NCBI RefSeq assembly: GCF_002428305.1
Contig: NZ_DIVJ01000011.1
Location: 1,383-44,557, forward strand
Length of the DNA stretch: 43,175 nt
Source: Flavobacterium sp. UBA6135
GTDB taxonomy: Bacteria; Bacteroidota; Bacteroidia; Flavobacteriales; Flavobacteriaceae
Direction: 5' to 3'
Shown here: positions 34,524 through 41,766 of the stretch, in pieces
How positions within the stretch are numbered: position 1 is the first letter of the stretch
Layout: every line of letters begins with the position of its first letter
Position numbers and translations under genes: made by a program
The notes under the pieces: model-generated
Told to the model about the DNA's origin: nothing
Database searches by the model: none
What the model saw: the letters and a program-made list of their open reading frames with translations, nothing else

Positions 34524-34553
34524 AAAAAAACCACGTTAAGACGTGGTTTTTTT
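34524..34553 (+). terminator. Intrinsic terminator of recA
   Basis: CCACGT (34531-34536) pairs with ACGTGG (34541-34546) around TAAG, and the flanking A7/T7 extend the stem and provide the U tract. Confidence 0.9.
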
Positions 34554-34611
34554 TATTTTGACGCAACCATTTGTCTTCAAATACATCTACTTGATAGAAT
34601 TTAATAGCATT

Positions 34612-35025
34612 ATGAAAAAAATACTTTTTACTTTAATCACATTATTGTTAATTTCATGTTCGGTTGACGACTATCCCAAATTCCATTATGTAATTTTACC
34701 TGTTGAAAGTTACAATGTTCCAGAAACTGTAGAGACCGGACTTGTTTACCCCATAACAGTCACTTATAAACTTCTTTCATCTTGCCACCTCTATGAAGGA
34801 TTTTATTATGATATTCATGAAAACATTAGAACTATTGGAATTCAAAATTTAGTAGAAGAAAGAAATAATTGTAATGATCTAAGTTCTAATTCTCCTGAAA
34901 TTGAAGTAAGTTTTAATTTTTCGCCCATGGAAATTGCACCTTACACTTATATTTTTAGATTTTATAAAGGAAAAGACGAAGAAGGAAATAATATTTTTGA
35001 AGAAGTTGAGATACCAGTTGAGTAA
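34612..35025 (+). CDS. Small hypothetical lipoprotein upstream of the sigma factor
   Basis: The 137-residue product begins MKKILFTLITLLLISCSVDD, a clear lipoprotein signal with lipidated Cys16. An ATG at 34612 is chosen because the longer frame starts inside the recA terminator. The mature part is beta-rich and ends with short strands (YTYIFRFYKGKDEEGNNIFEEVEIP). I recognise no known family. It is 23 bases upstream of the split sigma factor on the same strand and probably co-transcribed, so it could be part of the signalling unit, for example an outer-membrane-attached ligand or sensor. That role is inference. Confidence 0.72.
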   Translation: MKKILFTLITLLLISCSVDDYPKFHYVILPVESYNVPETVETGLVYPITVTYKLLSSCHLYEGFYYDIHENIRTIGIQNLVEERNNCNDLSSNSPEIEVSFNFSPMEIAPYTYIFRFYKGKDEEGNNIFEEVEIPVE

Positions 35026-35048
35026 TCTGTAAATGAACTTATCAATTT

Positions 35049-35378
35049 GTGGGATTAGATGAAATAATATGTAATTGTCAAAAAAATGATAGAAAAGCAC
35101 AGGAACATTTGTATCGCTTATTTGTGAACAAGTTGTTTACTGTTTGCTTGAAATATTCTCGTAATTATGCTGAAGCACAAGATAATTTACAAGATGGTTT
35201 TATTATAATTTTTAATAAAATAAACCAATATAATTTTAAAGGTTCTTTTGAAGGTTGGACAAAACGAATTATGATAAACCACTGCCTTCAACAATATAGA
35301 CAAATTAGTTTTTTAGATATTTTAAATGAAAATATTGCAGAAGATGTTGAAATTGAAATTGAAAACGAGTCTGTGTAA
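35049..35378 (+). CDS. ECF RNA polymerase sigma factor, N-terminal half (region 2), ended by in-frame TAA
   Basis: This frame (GTG start, 109 residues) encodes sigma region 2: AEAQDNLQDGFIIIFNKI, then FKGSFEGWTKRIMINHCLQQYRQ, matching the -10/core-binding part of extracytoplasmic function sigma factors. It stops at TAA (35376-35378) in the linker after ENESV. The next codon is ATG, in the same frame, and opens the region 4 half. With the two parts read together, the length (about 183 residues) and order equal a normal Bacteroidota ECF sigma factor. So it is either a sigma gene with one nonsense mutation (or sequencing error) or a two-polypeptide sigma factor. No other defect is seen in either half. 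Confidence 0.8.
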   Translation: MGLDEIICNCQKNDRKAQEHLYRLFVNKLFTVCLKYSRNYAEAQDNLQDGFIIIFNKINQYNFKGSFEGWTKRIMINHCLQQYRQISFLDILNENIAEDVEIEIENESV

Positions 35379-35600
35379 ATGGATTTTTTAATGAAAATAA
35401 TTCAAGAACTGCCTGACAGATATCGATTGGTTTTTAATTTATATGTATTGGATGGCTATACACACAAAGAAATTGCAACTATGCTGGATATTAATGAAGG
35501 TACATCGAAATCAAATTTGGCTAGAGCACGCATGATTTTAAAAGGGAAAATTGACGAATTTTCAGATTCGTTTGATAATAAAAAAAAATATAATTCCTAA
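35379..35600 (+). CDS. ECF RNA polymerase sigma factor, C-terminal half (region 4)
   Basis: This 73-residue frame starts at ATG directly after the stop of the region 2 half and encodes sigma region 4: IIQELPDRYRLVFNLYVLDGYTHKEIATMLDINEGTSKSNLARAR, the helix-turn-helix that reads the -35 (here -33) element. It is intact. Translation could restart here by termination-reinitiation at TAA-ATG. The following anti-sigma-like gene begins two bases after its stop, so the cluster looks translationally coupled. A functional split sigma factor has a precedent in B. subtilis SigO/RsoA, where regions 4 and 2 are on separate proteins. Confidence 0.8.
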   Translation: MDFLMKIIQELPDRYRLVFNLYVLDGYTHKEIATMLDINEGTSKSNLARARMILKGKIDEFSDSFDNKKKYNS

Positions 35601-35602
35601 CC

Positions 35603-37117
35603 ATGGAAAAAAAGAATATAGATCGTTTGTTTCAGGAAAAGCTCAAAGACTTTGAGGCTGCTCCAAGTAACGATGTCTGGAACAACATAGCTTCTAAATT
35701 AGATTCAACTCAAAAAAGAAAAGTATTTCCGCTTTGGTGGAAATTAGGTGGCGTTGCCGCGTTGTTATTGGGTGGATTGCTGTTGATTCCCTTTTCAACC
35801 GAAAAAGAGAAAACACCAATCGTTTTGGATACTCAAGATGTTTTAAAACATGATGAAAACTCAAAAAATACAGAAATCGTTTTGGGAACTTCATCTACCT
35901 CTGAACAAGATAAAATGGAAGTTGAAGCACAACAAAATAATAATATAAAGCAAAAAGACAATCAAGGTAACGCTGCCACCAATTCAAATTCCATTTCCAC
36001 CTTGACAAAAGAACAAATTGAAGCACAACAAAAACAAAACACAGTTCAATACCGTGGCAATGGCACTATCAATAGCATTTTAAAAACAAAAACTGACAAA
36101 AACAAGATTGCTAAAACTGAAAAACATAGCGATGAAGAATTGTTACATAAAGGTTATGTTTCTGCCTCAGATTTAAAAGAAAAGAACGGCACTTTGGAAG
36201 ATAAGTCTTTTATTGAACCCAACCTTAAGAAAAATGAAAATTCAACGCCTGATTTAGTTCATCAATCAGAGTTGGAAAATAAAATAAAAAAAACATCCTC
36301 ACTCAAAGAGTTTGTTAAAGAAATAGATTCTGCTCTTGTTTTGCAAGAAACAGAACCTAATACGTTGGAAGAATTGCTAAAAGAAAAAGAAAAGAATTTC
36401 TCTAAAGAACCAAAAGTAAACAGGTGGCAAATAGGTCCGCTAGTTGCCCCTGTTTATTTTAATTCTGTCTCCAACGGCTCACCTATTGATGCTGAATTTG
36501 CTTCTAATGCTAAAGAGTATCAAAATGATATGGCTTTTGGAATTGGGTTGCAATATGCAGTTAACCCTAAAATATCTTTGAGAACTGGAATAAGTAAGGT
36601 AAATCTGGGCTATAACACTAATGATGTTGTGTTTTTTGCTGAATTAAATTCAAACATGCTTAGAACTATTAACTATTCTAATATAGGAAATCCCATTATG
36701 GTACATGCCAGCAACACCCCAACTTTTGTTGAAAATACCATTCAAGAAAAAAATCAAGGATATATGAATCAGCGAATGGGATTTATAGAAATGCCACTAG
36801 AACTATCCTATAAAATAATTGATAGAAAATTTGGAATCAATTTTATAGGCGGTGCAAGTAGCTTGTTTCTTATAGAAAATGAAGTTTCGGTTTTTAGCAA
36901 CGACGGTTTTTCTGGAAATTTAGGCGAAGCAAATAATATCAACACTATACACTTTAGTGCCAATTTTGGTGTTGGTTTAGAATACAAATTTTTGAAAAAT
37001 TTTCAAGCCAACTTTGAACCAATGTTTAAATACCAACTAAATACCTTTAACAATAACCCTGGTAATTTCAAACCTTACTTTATAGGTTTATATACAGGAA
37101 TAAATTATAGATTTTAA
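35603..37117 (+). CDS. Predicted dual-membrane-spanning anti-sigma factor with C-terminal outer-membrane beta-barrel
   Basis: The 504-residue protein has four parts. A cytoplasmic head (1-44) includes DRLFQEKLKDFEAAPSNDVW, typical of Bacteroidota anti-sigma N-termini. One membrane helix follows (about 45-64, LWWKLGGVAALLLGGLLLI). A long Lys/Glu/Gln/Asn-rich, probably disordered periplasmic tether (about 65-270) leads to a beta-barrel-like domain (about 273-504) that ends in Tyr-Arg-Phe, a proper outer-membrane barrel C-terminus. There is no cleavable signal. This is the layout of dual membrane-spanning anti-sigma factors (Dma) described in Bacteroides thetaiotaomicron. Its gene starts two bases after the sigma region 4 half. 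It should hold the sigma factor at the inner membrane and report outer-membrane state. The call is by architecture. Confidence 0.82.
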   Translation: MEKKNIDRLFQEKLKDFEAAPSNDVWNNIASKLDSTQKRKVFPLWWKLGGVAALLLGGLLLIPFSTEKEKTPIVLDTQDVLKHDENSKNTEIVLGTSSTSEQDKMEVEAQQNNNIKQKDNQGNAATNSNSISTLTKEQIEAQQKQNTVQYRGNGTINSILKTKTDKNKIAKTEKHSDEELLHKGYVSASDLKEKNGTLEDKSFIEPNLKKNENSTPDLVHQSELENKIKKTSSLKEFVKEIDSALVLQETEPNTLEELLKEKEKNFSKEPKVNRWQIGPLVAPVYFNSVSNGSPIDAEFASNAKEYQNDMAFGIGLQYAVNPKISLRTGISKVNLGYNTNDVVFFAELNSNMLRTINYSNIGNPIMVHASNTPTFVENTIQEKNQGYMNQRMGFIEMPLELSYKIIDRKFGINFIGGASSLFLIENEVSVFSNDGFSGNLGEANNINTIHFSANFGVGLEYKFLKNFQANFEPMFKYQLNTFNNNPGNFKPYFIGLYTGINYRF

Positions 37118-37201
37118 ATTTTACAATTTAGCTTAATAGTTTAAAATATGTTTTTAGTTAAGTTCGTTATTGCTTTTTCTCCCAAAATCAGTAATAACCT
37201 T

Positions 37202-37236
37202 AGAAAAGAGCACGCTGCTACAGTGCTCTTTTCTTA
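37202..37236. terminator. Terminator between the anti-sigma gene and plsC, likely bidirectional
   Basis: AGAAAAGAGCAC (37202-37213) pairs perfectly over 12 bases with GTGCTCTTTTCT (37223-37234) around a nine-base loop. It serves the plus-strand sigma/anti-sigma transcript and overlaps the stop codon of the convergent plsC gene. The T-rich 3' arm acts as the U tract. The remaining 84 bases of the gap show nothing recognisable. Confidence 0.75.
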
Positions 37237-37974
37237 TTTTATATACGCTATTAACTGATTTAAAATCACGTTTCTTGCTTTTTCATTAAGTTGTTTTTTA
37301 TCATCGTTCGTACACCCCTTTGTATCAATAAACGAATGAATCTTTGCTCTCATAAGACCAGGGCTTCCACTAAAAAAAGTATATGAGAATCGTTTTTTAT
37401 TGTCTGCAAAAGTTATTGGAATAATTGGAATTTGATGATCAATTGCCAGTCTGAAAGCACCGTCTTTAAACTCTTCCAATAAGATACTTTCATCATCGGG
37501 CACCATACCTTCAGGAAAGATGCAAATACTCAATCCTTGGTTTAATCTTTTTTGAGCTCTTTCAAAAACAGCAGATCGGCTTTTTGAATTATTTCTGTCC
37601 ACTAAAATGCAGGTTCTTTTGTAAAAAAAACCAAACAAAGGAATTTTTACCAACTCCTTTTTTCCCACAAAAACAAACGGATTTTTAATCACACTAAGCA
37701 TCAACATAATGTCTGTCATTGAAGTATGATTGGCCACTAACATATAACTTTTTCCTGGTTCTAAAGCTTGTTCTTGTTCGAGTTTTACATAAAAACCCAT
37801 TCCAAATAAAATGCTTCTGGCCCAAAAACGAGCTAATTTAAAGAAAAAAGGATACCATTCTTCTTTAAGAATTGAAATCACTAATAGCGGGAATAGAATT
37901 AGAATTATTCCTGTTACAAGGATATAAAACCAAATTCTCCACAGCACCCAAAAAATAATTTTAAATAACTTCAT
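37234..37974 (-). CDS. 1-acyl-sn-glycerol-3-phosphate acyltransferase (second PlsC-family protein)
   Basis: The 246-residue product starts MKLFKIIFWVLWRIWF with a long N-terminal membrane segment (about 5-38). It has the catalytic VANHTSMTD (HX4D) and FPEGMVPDDES for phosphate binding. It makes phosphatidic acid or a related lipid. In-frame ATGs at 37992 and 38061 exist; 37974 is preferred for its natural N-terminus, but a -7 box at 37980-37987 would leave almost no leader. It is divergent from trpS. It is a paralogue of the PlsC at 32645-33379, with a different FPEG motif context. Confidence 0.88.
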   Translation of the reverse strand: MKLFKIIFWVLWRIWFYILVTGIILILFPLLVISILKEEWYPFFFKLARFWARSILFGMGFYVKLEQEQALEPGKSYMLVANHTSMTDIMLMLSVIKNPFVFVGKKELVKIPLFGFFYKRTCILVDRNNSKSRSAVFERAQKRLNQGLSICIFPEGMVPDDESILLEEFKDGAFRLAIDHQIPIIPITFADNKKRFSYTFFSGSPGLMRAKIHSFIDTKGCTNDDKKQLNEKARNVILNQLIAYIK

Positions 37975-37979
37975 GAAGT

Positions 37980-37987
37980 CAAATGTA
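37980..37987 (-). promoter_or_regulatory. Candidate -7 box for the second plsC gene
   Basis: On the minus strand this reads TACATTTG, an exact TAnnTTTG match, but only five bases before the preferred ATG. If used, the message would be nearly leaderless. No -33 element is seen. Confidence 0.35.
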
Positions 37988-38018
37988 AGCATAAGCTGGT
38001 AAATTTTGATAAAAGATT

Positions 38019-38026
38019 TACCTTTG
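38019..38026 (+). promoter_or_regulatory. -7 promoter box for trpS
   Basis: TACCTTTG matches TAnnTTTG exactly, 37 bases before the trpS ATG. No -33 TTG is well placed. Confidence 0.5.
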
Positions 38027-38063
38027 CTAAAAAAGGAACCATCTATATTTAGAAAAAACAACT

Positions 38064-39035
38064 ATGGCAAAAATTTTAACCGGAATTCAAGCGACAGGAA
38101 CACCACACTTAGGAAACTTATTGGGAGCCATTTTACCTGCCATTGAAATGGCAAACAAACCAGAAAACACCTCCTTTTTATTTATAGCAGATTTACATTC
38201 CATTACTCAAATAAAAGAAGGTGCCACTTTAAGAGAAAACACCTATAGTGTTGCTGCCACTTGGTTGGCCTGTGGATTAGACATCAACAAAGTGATTTTT
38301 TATCGTCAAAGCGATGTACCACAAACCACGGAATTGTCATGGTATTTGAGTTGTTTTTTCCCATTTCAACGTTTGACTTTGGCTCATTCATTTAAAGACA
38401 AAGCGGATAGATTAGATGACGTAAACGCCGGATTATTTTCTTATCCTATGCTTATGGCTGCTGATATTTTATTATATGACGCCGAAGTGGTTCCCGTTGG
38501 AAAAGATCAGTTACAACATCTTGAAATAACCCGAGATGTTGCCTCCAGATTCAATCACCAAATGGGTGAAACCTTTGTGTTGCCGGATGCAAAAATTCAA
38601 GAAGAAACCATGTATATTCCCGGAACAGATGGTCATAAAATGAGTAAATCCAGAGGAAATATTATCAATATATTTTTGGATGATAAAGCGTTACGAAAAC
38701 AAATTATGTCTATTGAAACAGACAGTAAACCTTTAGAAGAACCAAAAGATCCTGAAACTTGCAAGGTTTTTGCTATCTATAAATTATTGGCAACTCCCGA
38801 ACAAATACAAATGATGACTTCCAATTATCTTGGTGGTAATTATGGTTACGGACATGCCAAACAAGCCTTGTTTGAACTTTTGTTGGAACGTTTTAAAACA
38901 GAAAGAGAAAAATATACTTATTATATGAACAACCTTACTGAGGTTGACAAAGCTTTGGCTGAAGGAGCTGCAAAAGCAAGTGAAGTTGCCAATGGTGTTT
39001 TGCAACGTGTTCGAAATAAATTAGGTTTTTTATAA
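38064..39035 (+). CDS. trpS: Tryptophanyl-tRNA synthetase
   Basis: The 323-residue class I aminoacyl-tRNA synthetase has the TGIQATGTPHLGNLLGAI segment (the HIGH-like motif is PHLGN) and the KMSKS loop HKMSKSRGN near residue 195. It also has the TrpRS-typical ADIL and VPVGKDQLQHLE segments. It charges tRNA-Trp for translation. Length is close to E. coli TrpRS (334). A -7 box lies 37 bases upstream; no T-box or trp leader is evident. Confidence 0.97.
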   Translation: MAKILTGIQATGTPHLGNLLGAILPAIEMANKPENTSFLFIADLHSITQIKEGATLRENTYSVAATWLACGLDINKVIFYRQSDVPQTTELSWYLSCFFPFQRLTLAHSFKDKADRLDDVNAGLFSYPMLMAADILLYDAEVVPVGKDQLQHLEITRDVASRFNHQMGETFVLPDAKIQEETMYIPGTDGHKMSKSRGNIINIFLDDKALRKQIMSIETDSKPLEEPKDPETCKVFAIYKLLATPEQIQMMTSNYLGGNYGYGHAKQALFELLLERFKTEREKYTYYMNNLTEVDKALAEGAAKASEVANGVLQRVRNKLGFL

Positions 39036-39036
39036 A

Positions 39037-39465
39037 ATGAAAAAAAATTACACACTGATAATTTTATTGTTTTCACTTTTCGGATTTAGTCAGGAGAGCG
39101 AACCTGTGTATATCCTATTCAATCAAAATGCTACCGCTACATGTCACTATCCGGTTAGTAAAGAACCTCTAAAAAAAATAAAATTCAGTTATACTCAAAA
39201 AAGACATAGAAAAGTAAATGTGACCCGTTTCATCTTATGTAGAAATATCTTTGTGTTTGAATTTCAAAATAACAAATTTGAAACGGTTGATGCTTCTCTA
39301 CTCTCAAGTTATAAAATGATTACGTTAGATGAGTTGCTCTCTCGCGAAGAAGAAGCAGAATTCAAAAAAAACATCAACCAATTGTTTCCTAAAATATATA
39401 TTATTGAGCCTTATGAAAATGGCCAATATGCCAAATATGAAGTGGTTTGGGAAAAAACACTATAG
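39037..39465 (+). CDS. Small secreted protein of unknown function
   Basis: The 142-residue product starts one base after the trpS stop codon. It has a signal peptide (MKKNYTLIILLFSLFGFSQ), then VYILFNQNATATCHYPVSKEP, a basic patch (YTQKRHRKVNVTRF) and an alpha/beta C-terminal half ending YAKYEVVWEKTL. I recognise no domain. Two Cys (in TCHYP and LCRN) might form a disulfide. It is co-transcribed with trpS and probably periplasmic. Its stop abuts the dprA stop directly, so the genes converge without a gap. Confidence 0.78.
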   Translation: MKKNYTLIILLFSLFGFSQESEPVYILFNQNATATCHYPVSKEPLKKIKFSYTQKRHRKVNVTRFILCRNIFVFEFQNNKFETVDASLLSSYKMITLDELLSREEEAEFKKNINQLFPKIYIIEPYENGQYAKYEVVWEKTL

Positions 39466-40569
39466 TTAAATCGCTTCAAACAGTTTTCCGGGTAAAGGTC
39501 TCACAACTCCTTTTAGTTCTAAGTTTAAAAGAATTGATGAAATTCTGAAAACCGGAAAATCACATTCCAACGCAATGTCATCCATTTGTTGTTTGCCGCT
39601 TTTTTGAAGAAAATTAAATACTTTTTGTTCATCATTATCCAAGTCAACAAACAATTGCTTCTGAATGGGTTTTGCGGTTGCCTCGTCAGTCTTCCAATTT
39701 AAAATATAGAGAATATCTGCCGCAGAAGTTAACAAATGTGCCCGTTGCGTTTTAATAAGATTATTGCATCCAACACTATACTTATCTGTATTTCTTCCAG
39801 GAAGAGCAAACACATCCCGATTGTAATCTGAGGCCAAAGTAGCCGTAATTAAAGACCCGCCTCGGTTTGCACTTTCAATCACAATGGTGGCTTCAGACAT
39901 TCCGGCAACAATTCTATTTCGTCTAACAAAATTTTCTTTATCGGGATTTGATGTACTCCAAAATTCGGTCAAAAAACCTCCGTTTTGCTCCATTTTTAAA
40001 ACATACTTTTTATGCGATTGCGGATATATTTGATTCATTCCATGAGCCAAAACTCCTATAGTTTGCAAATTATTATCGATTGCAGCTTGATGAGCCACAA
40101 TATCAACACCATATGCAAATCCGCTAACAATTATTGGATCCAAAGGGGCTAAATCTTCAATCAATTGTTTGCAGAAATCAGTTCCATAACTTGTAATTTG
40201 ACGTGTTCCTACAACGCTGAGAATTTTTTTATTTTCATAATTAATTGTTCCTGTTGAAAACAACAAAACAGGGCCGTCAATGCAATGTTTCAATCGATTT
40301 GGATAGGTGTCTTCCTGGTAAAAACAAGTCGAAATTTGTTCCTGCTCGATAAATTGAAGTTCTTTTTCTGCAAGTTCAAAAACAGTTTTGTTTTTTAGAT
40401 TTTTAATTAAAATCTGCCCTATTCCTTCAATTGTCTCAAGTTTTGATTTTTTTTCTAGGAATACATTTTCTGCAGATCCGCAGTGGTTAATGAGTTTTTT
40501 GGCAACAATGTCGCCAACGCCTTCAACTCGCAATAATGCTAAGGTATAAAATAAATCTGTGGTGTTCAT
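39466..40569 (-). CDS. dprA: DNA-processing protein DprA
   Basis: The 367-residue protein has an N-terminal helix-hairpin-helix-like region (VEGVGDIVAKKLI), the Rossmann-like DprA core with SVVGTRQITSYG, VSGFAYGVDIVAHQAAI and GVLAHGMNQIYP, and NRIVAGMSEATIVIESANRGGSLITA. A C-terminal winged helix ends the chain. DprA loads RecA onto incoming single-stranded DNA in natural transformation. Its presence hints at transformability, although no other com gene is here. It is divergent from the HU-CCDC81/SPOR gene across a 183-base gap and converges on the trpS unit. Confidence 0.96.
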   Translation of the reverse strand: MNTTDLFYTLALLRVEGVGDIVAKKLINHCGSAENVFLEKKSKLETIEGIGQILIKNLKNKTVFELAEKELQFIEQEQISTCFYQEDTYPNRLKHCIDGPVLLFSTGTINYENKKILSVVGTRQITSYGTDFCKQLIEDLAPLDPIIVSGFAYGVDIVAHQAAIDNNLQTIGVLAHGMNQIYPQSHKKYVLKMEQNGGFLTEFWSTSNPDKENFVRRNRIVAGMSEATIVIESANRGGSLITATLASDYNRDVFALPGRNTDKYSVGCNNLIKTQRAHLLTSAADILYILNWKTDEATAKPIQKQLFVDLDNDEQKVFNFLQKSGKQQMDDIALECDFPVFRISSILLNLELKGVVRPLPGKLFEAI

Positions 40570-40690
40570 GGCTTATAAATAGATAGTCAAAGGAACTAAA
40601 TTTTTTTGAAATTGTAAAATTTATTGTCTTTTTTGTAATCCTAATAATATTAATTTTCTTGAAATGAGCTGTTTGTCGGAAAAGTGCTTG

Positions 40691-40716
40691 TTGTTGATAA
40701 AATTTGTTGATAAAAT
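40691..40716. repeat. Perfect tandem 13-bp direct repeat with two DnaA-box-like sites upstream of the SPOR gene
   Basis: TTGTTGATAAAAT occurs twice, head to tail. Each copy contains TGTTGATAA, the complement of TTATCAACA, one mismatch from the DnaA box TTATnCACA. The repeat lies about 36 bases before the SPOR gene start, so it may overlap its promoter. Confidence 0.5.
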
Positions 40717-40752
40717 TTTGTTTGATACCCTATTTCTATTTTCTTTGTTACT

Positions 40753-41691
40753 ATGAGAATCGACAATTATTTATCGCAATTACTTTACCGATATCAGTGT
40801 GTAACTGTTCCCGGATTTGGTGCCTTTTTAACCGAAATCCGGTCTGCACATTTGGATGAATCGTCGAATACTTTTTATCCGCCAAAAAAGGTAATTGCTT
40901 TTAATTCCAATATAAAAAATAACGACGGTTTATTAACACAGCATATTGCCTTGTCTGAAAAAATATCTTATAATCAAGCATTAGAATTGATTGAAGATTT
41001 TGTGACTTTATGGAAAAGCTTACTTCAAAACAATAGTACAGTTGTGATTAAAAACGTTGGTAAAATAGCCTTAAATTCTGAAGGGAACATGGTTTTTGAA
41101 CCTTATGAAGCGTTAAATTATTTAACCGATGCCTTTGGGTTGGCTTCTTTTGTTTCGCCCCCTGTTAAACGTGAAGTTTATAAAGAACAAGTTGTTGCTT
41201 TGGAAACTAAAGCTCCAATTAGTATCACACCAGAAACACGAGATAAGAATAATTGGTTAAAATATGCCGCTGTTTTTGCTTTAGGAATTTCGTTTGCGGC
41301 TTATTTTGGAAACCAATGGTACGAATCAAAAATTGAAGAAGACCGATTGGCTGTTGAAAAATCGGTTCAACAAAAAGTGGAACAAAAAATTCAAGAAGCT
41401 ACTTTTTTTATTCAAAATCCGTTACCATCTGTAACAATGACTTATGCTGATAAAAAACAAAATTATCATATCGTTGCCGGAGCTTTCAGAGAAGAACGAA
41501 ATGCAGAAAAATTGCTAAAACAATTAGTTGAGCAAGGTTTTCAAGCCAGAAAAATTGCTCCAAATAAATTCGGATTACATCAAGTTTTATATGGCAGTTA
41601 TGCCACGCCTGATGAAGCTCAAAAAGCTCGTGAAGCCATCACTCAAAATCATTCCAAAGATGCTTGGATATTAGTGCAAGAATTACAATAA
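40753..41691 (+). CDS. HU-CCDC81 and SPOR domain protein
   Basis: The 312-residue protein has an N-terminal half like the Bacteroidota HU-CCDC81 domains (YQCVTVPGFGAFLTE, NGLLTQHIA-like core, IKNVGKIALN), one membrane helix (about 167-188, WLKYAAVFALGISFAAYFG), a coiled segment rich in Glu/Gln/Lys, and a C-terminal SPOR domain (about 235-312, YHIVAGAFREERNAEKLLKQL). SPOR domains bind denuded peptidoglycan at division sites, while the HU-like half is cytoplasmic and may bind DNA or other proteins. It could thus link nucleoid or cytoplasm to the septal wall. It is followed directly by an intrinsic terminator. Confidence 0.9.
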   Translation: MRIDNYLSQLLYRYQCVTVPGFGAFLTEIRSAHLDESSNTFYPPKKVIAFNSNIKNNDGLLTQHIALSEKISYNQALELIEDFVTLWKSLLQNNSTVVIKNVGKIALNSEGNMVFEPYEALNYLTDAFGLASFVSPPVKREVYKEQVVALETKAPISITPETRDKNNWLKYAAVFALGISFAAYFGNQWYESKIEEDRLAVEKSVQQKVEQKIQEATFFIQNPLPSVTMTYADKKQNYHIVAGAFREERNAEKLLKQLVEQGFQARKIAPNKFGLHQVLYGSYATPDEAQKAREAITQNHSKDAWILVQELQ

Positions 41692-41714
41692 AGACCCGAT
41701 TGGGTCTTTTTTTT
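41690..41714 (+). terminator. Intrinsic terminator of the SPOR gene
   Basis: AAGACCC pairs with GGGTCTT around GATT, followed by a run of T. The 5' arm overlaps the stop codon of the SPOR gene. Confidence 0.88.
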
Positions 41715-41747
41715 GGCACATGTGATGTAACTCTATGGGTTGTTTTT

Positions 41748-41755
41748 TACCTTTG
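41748..41755 (+). promoter_or_regulatory. -7 promoter box for the thioesterase gene
   Basis: TACCTTTG matches TAnnTTTG exactly, 11 bases before the ATG at 41767. It rules out the upstream TTG (41740) as the start. Confidence 0.55.
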
Positions 41756-41766
41756 CAAAAAAAACT

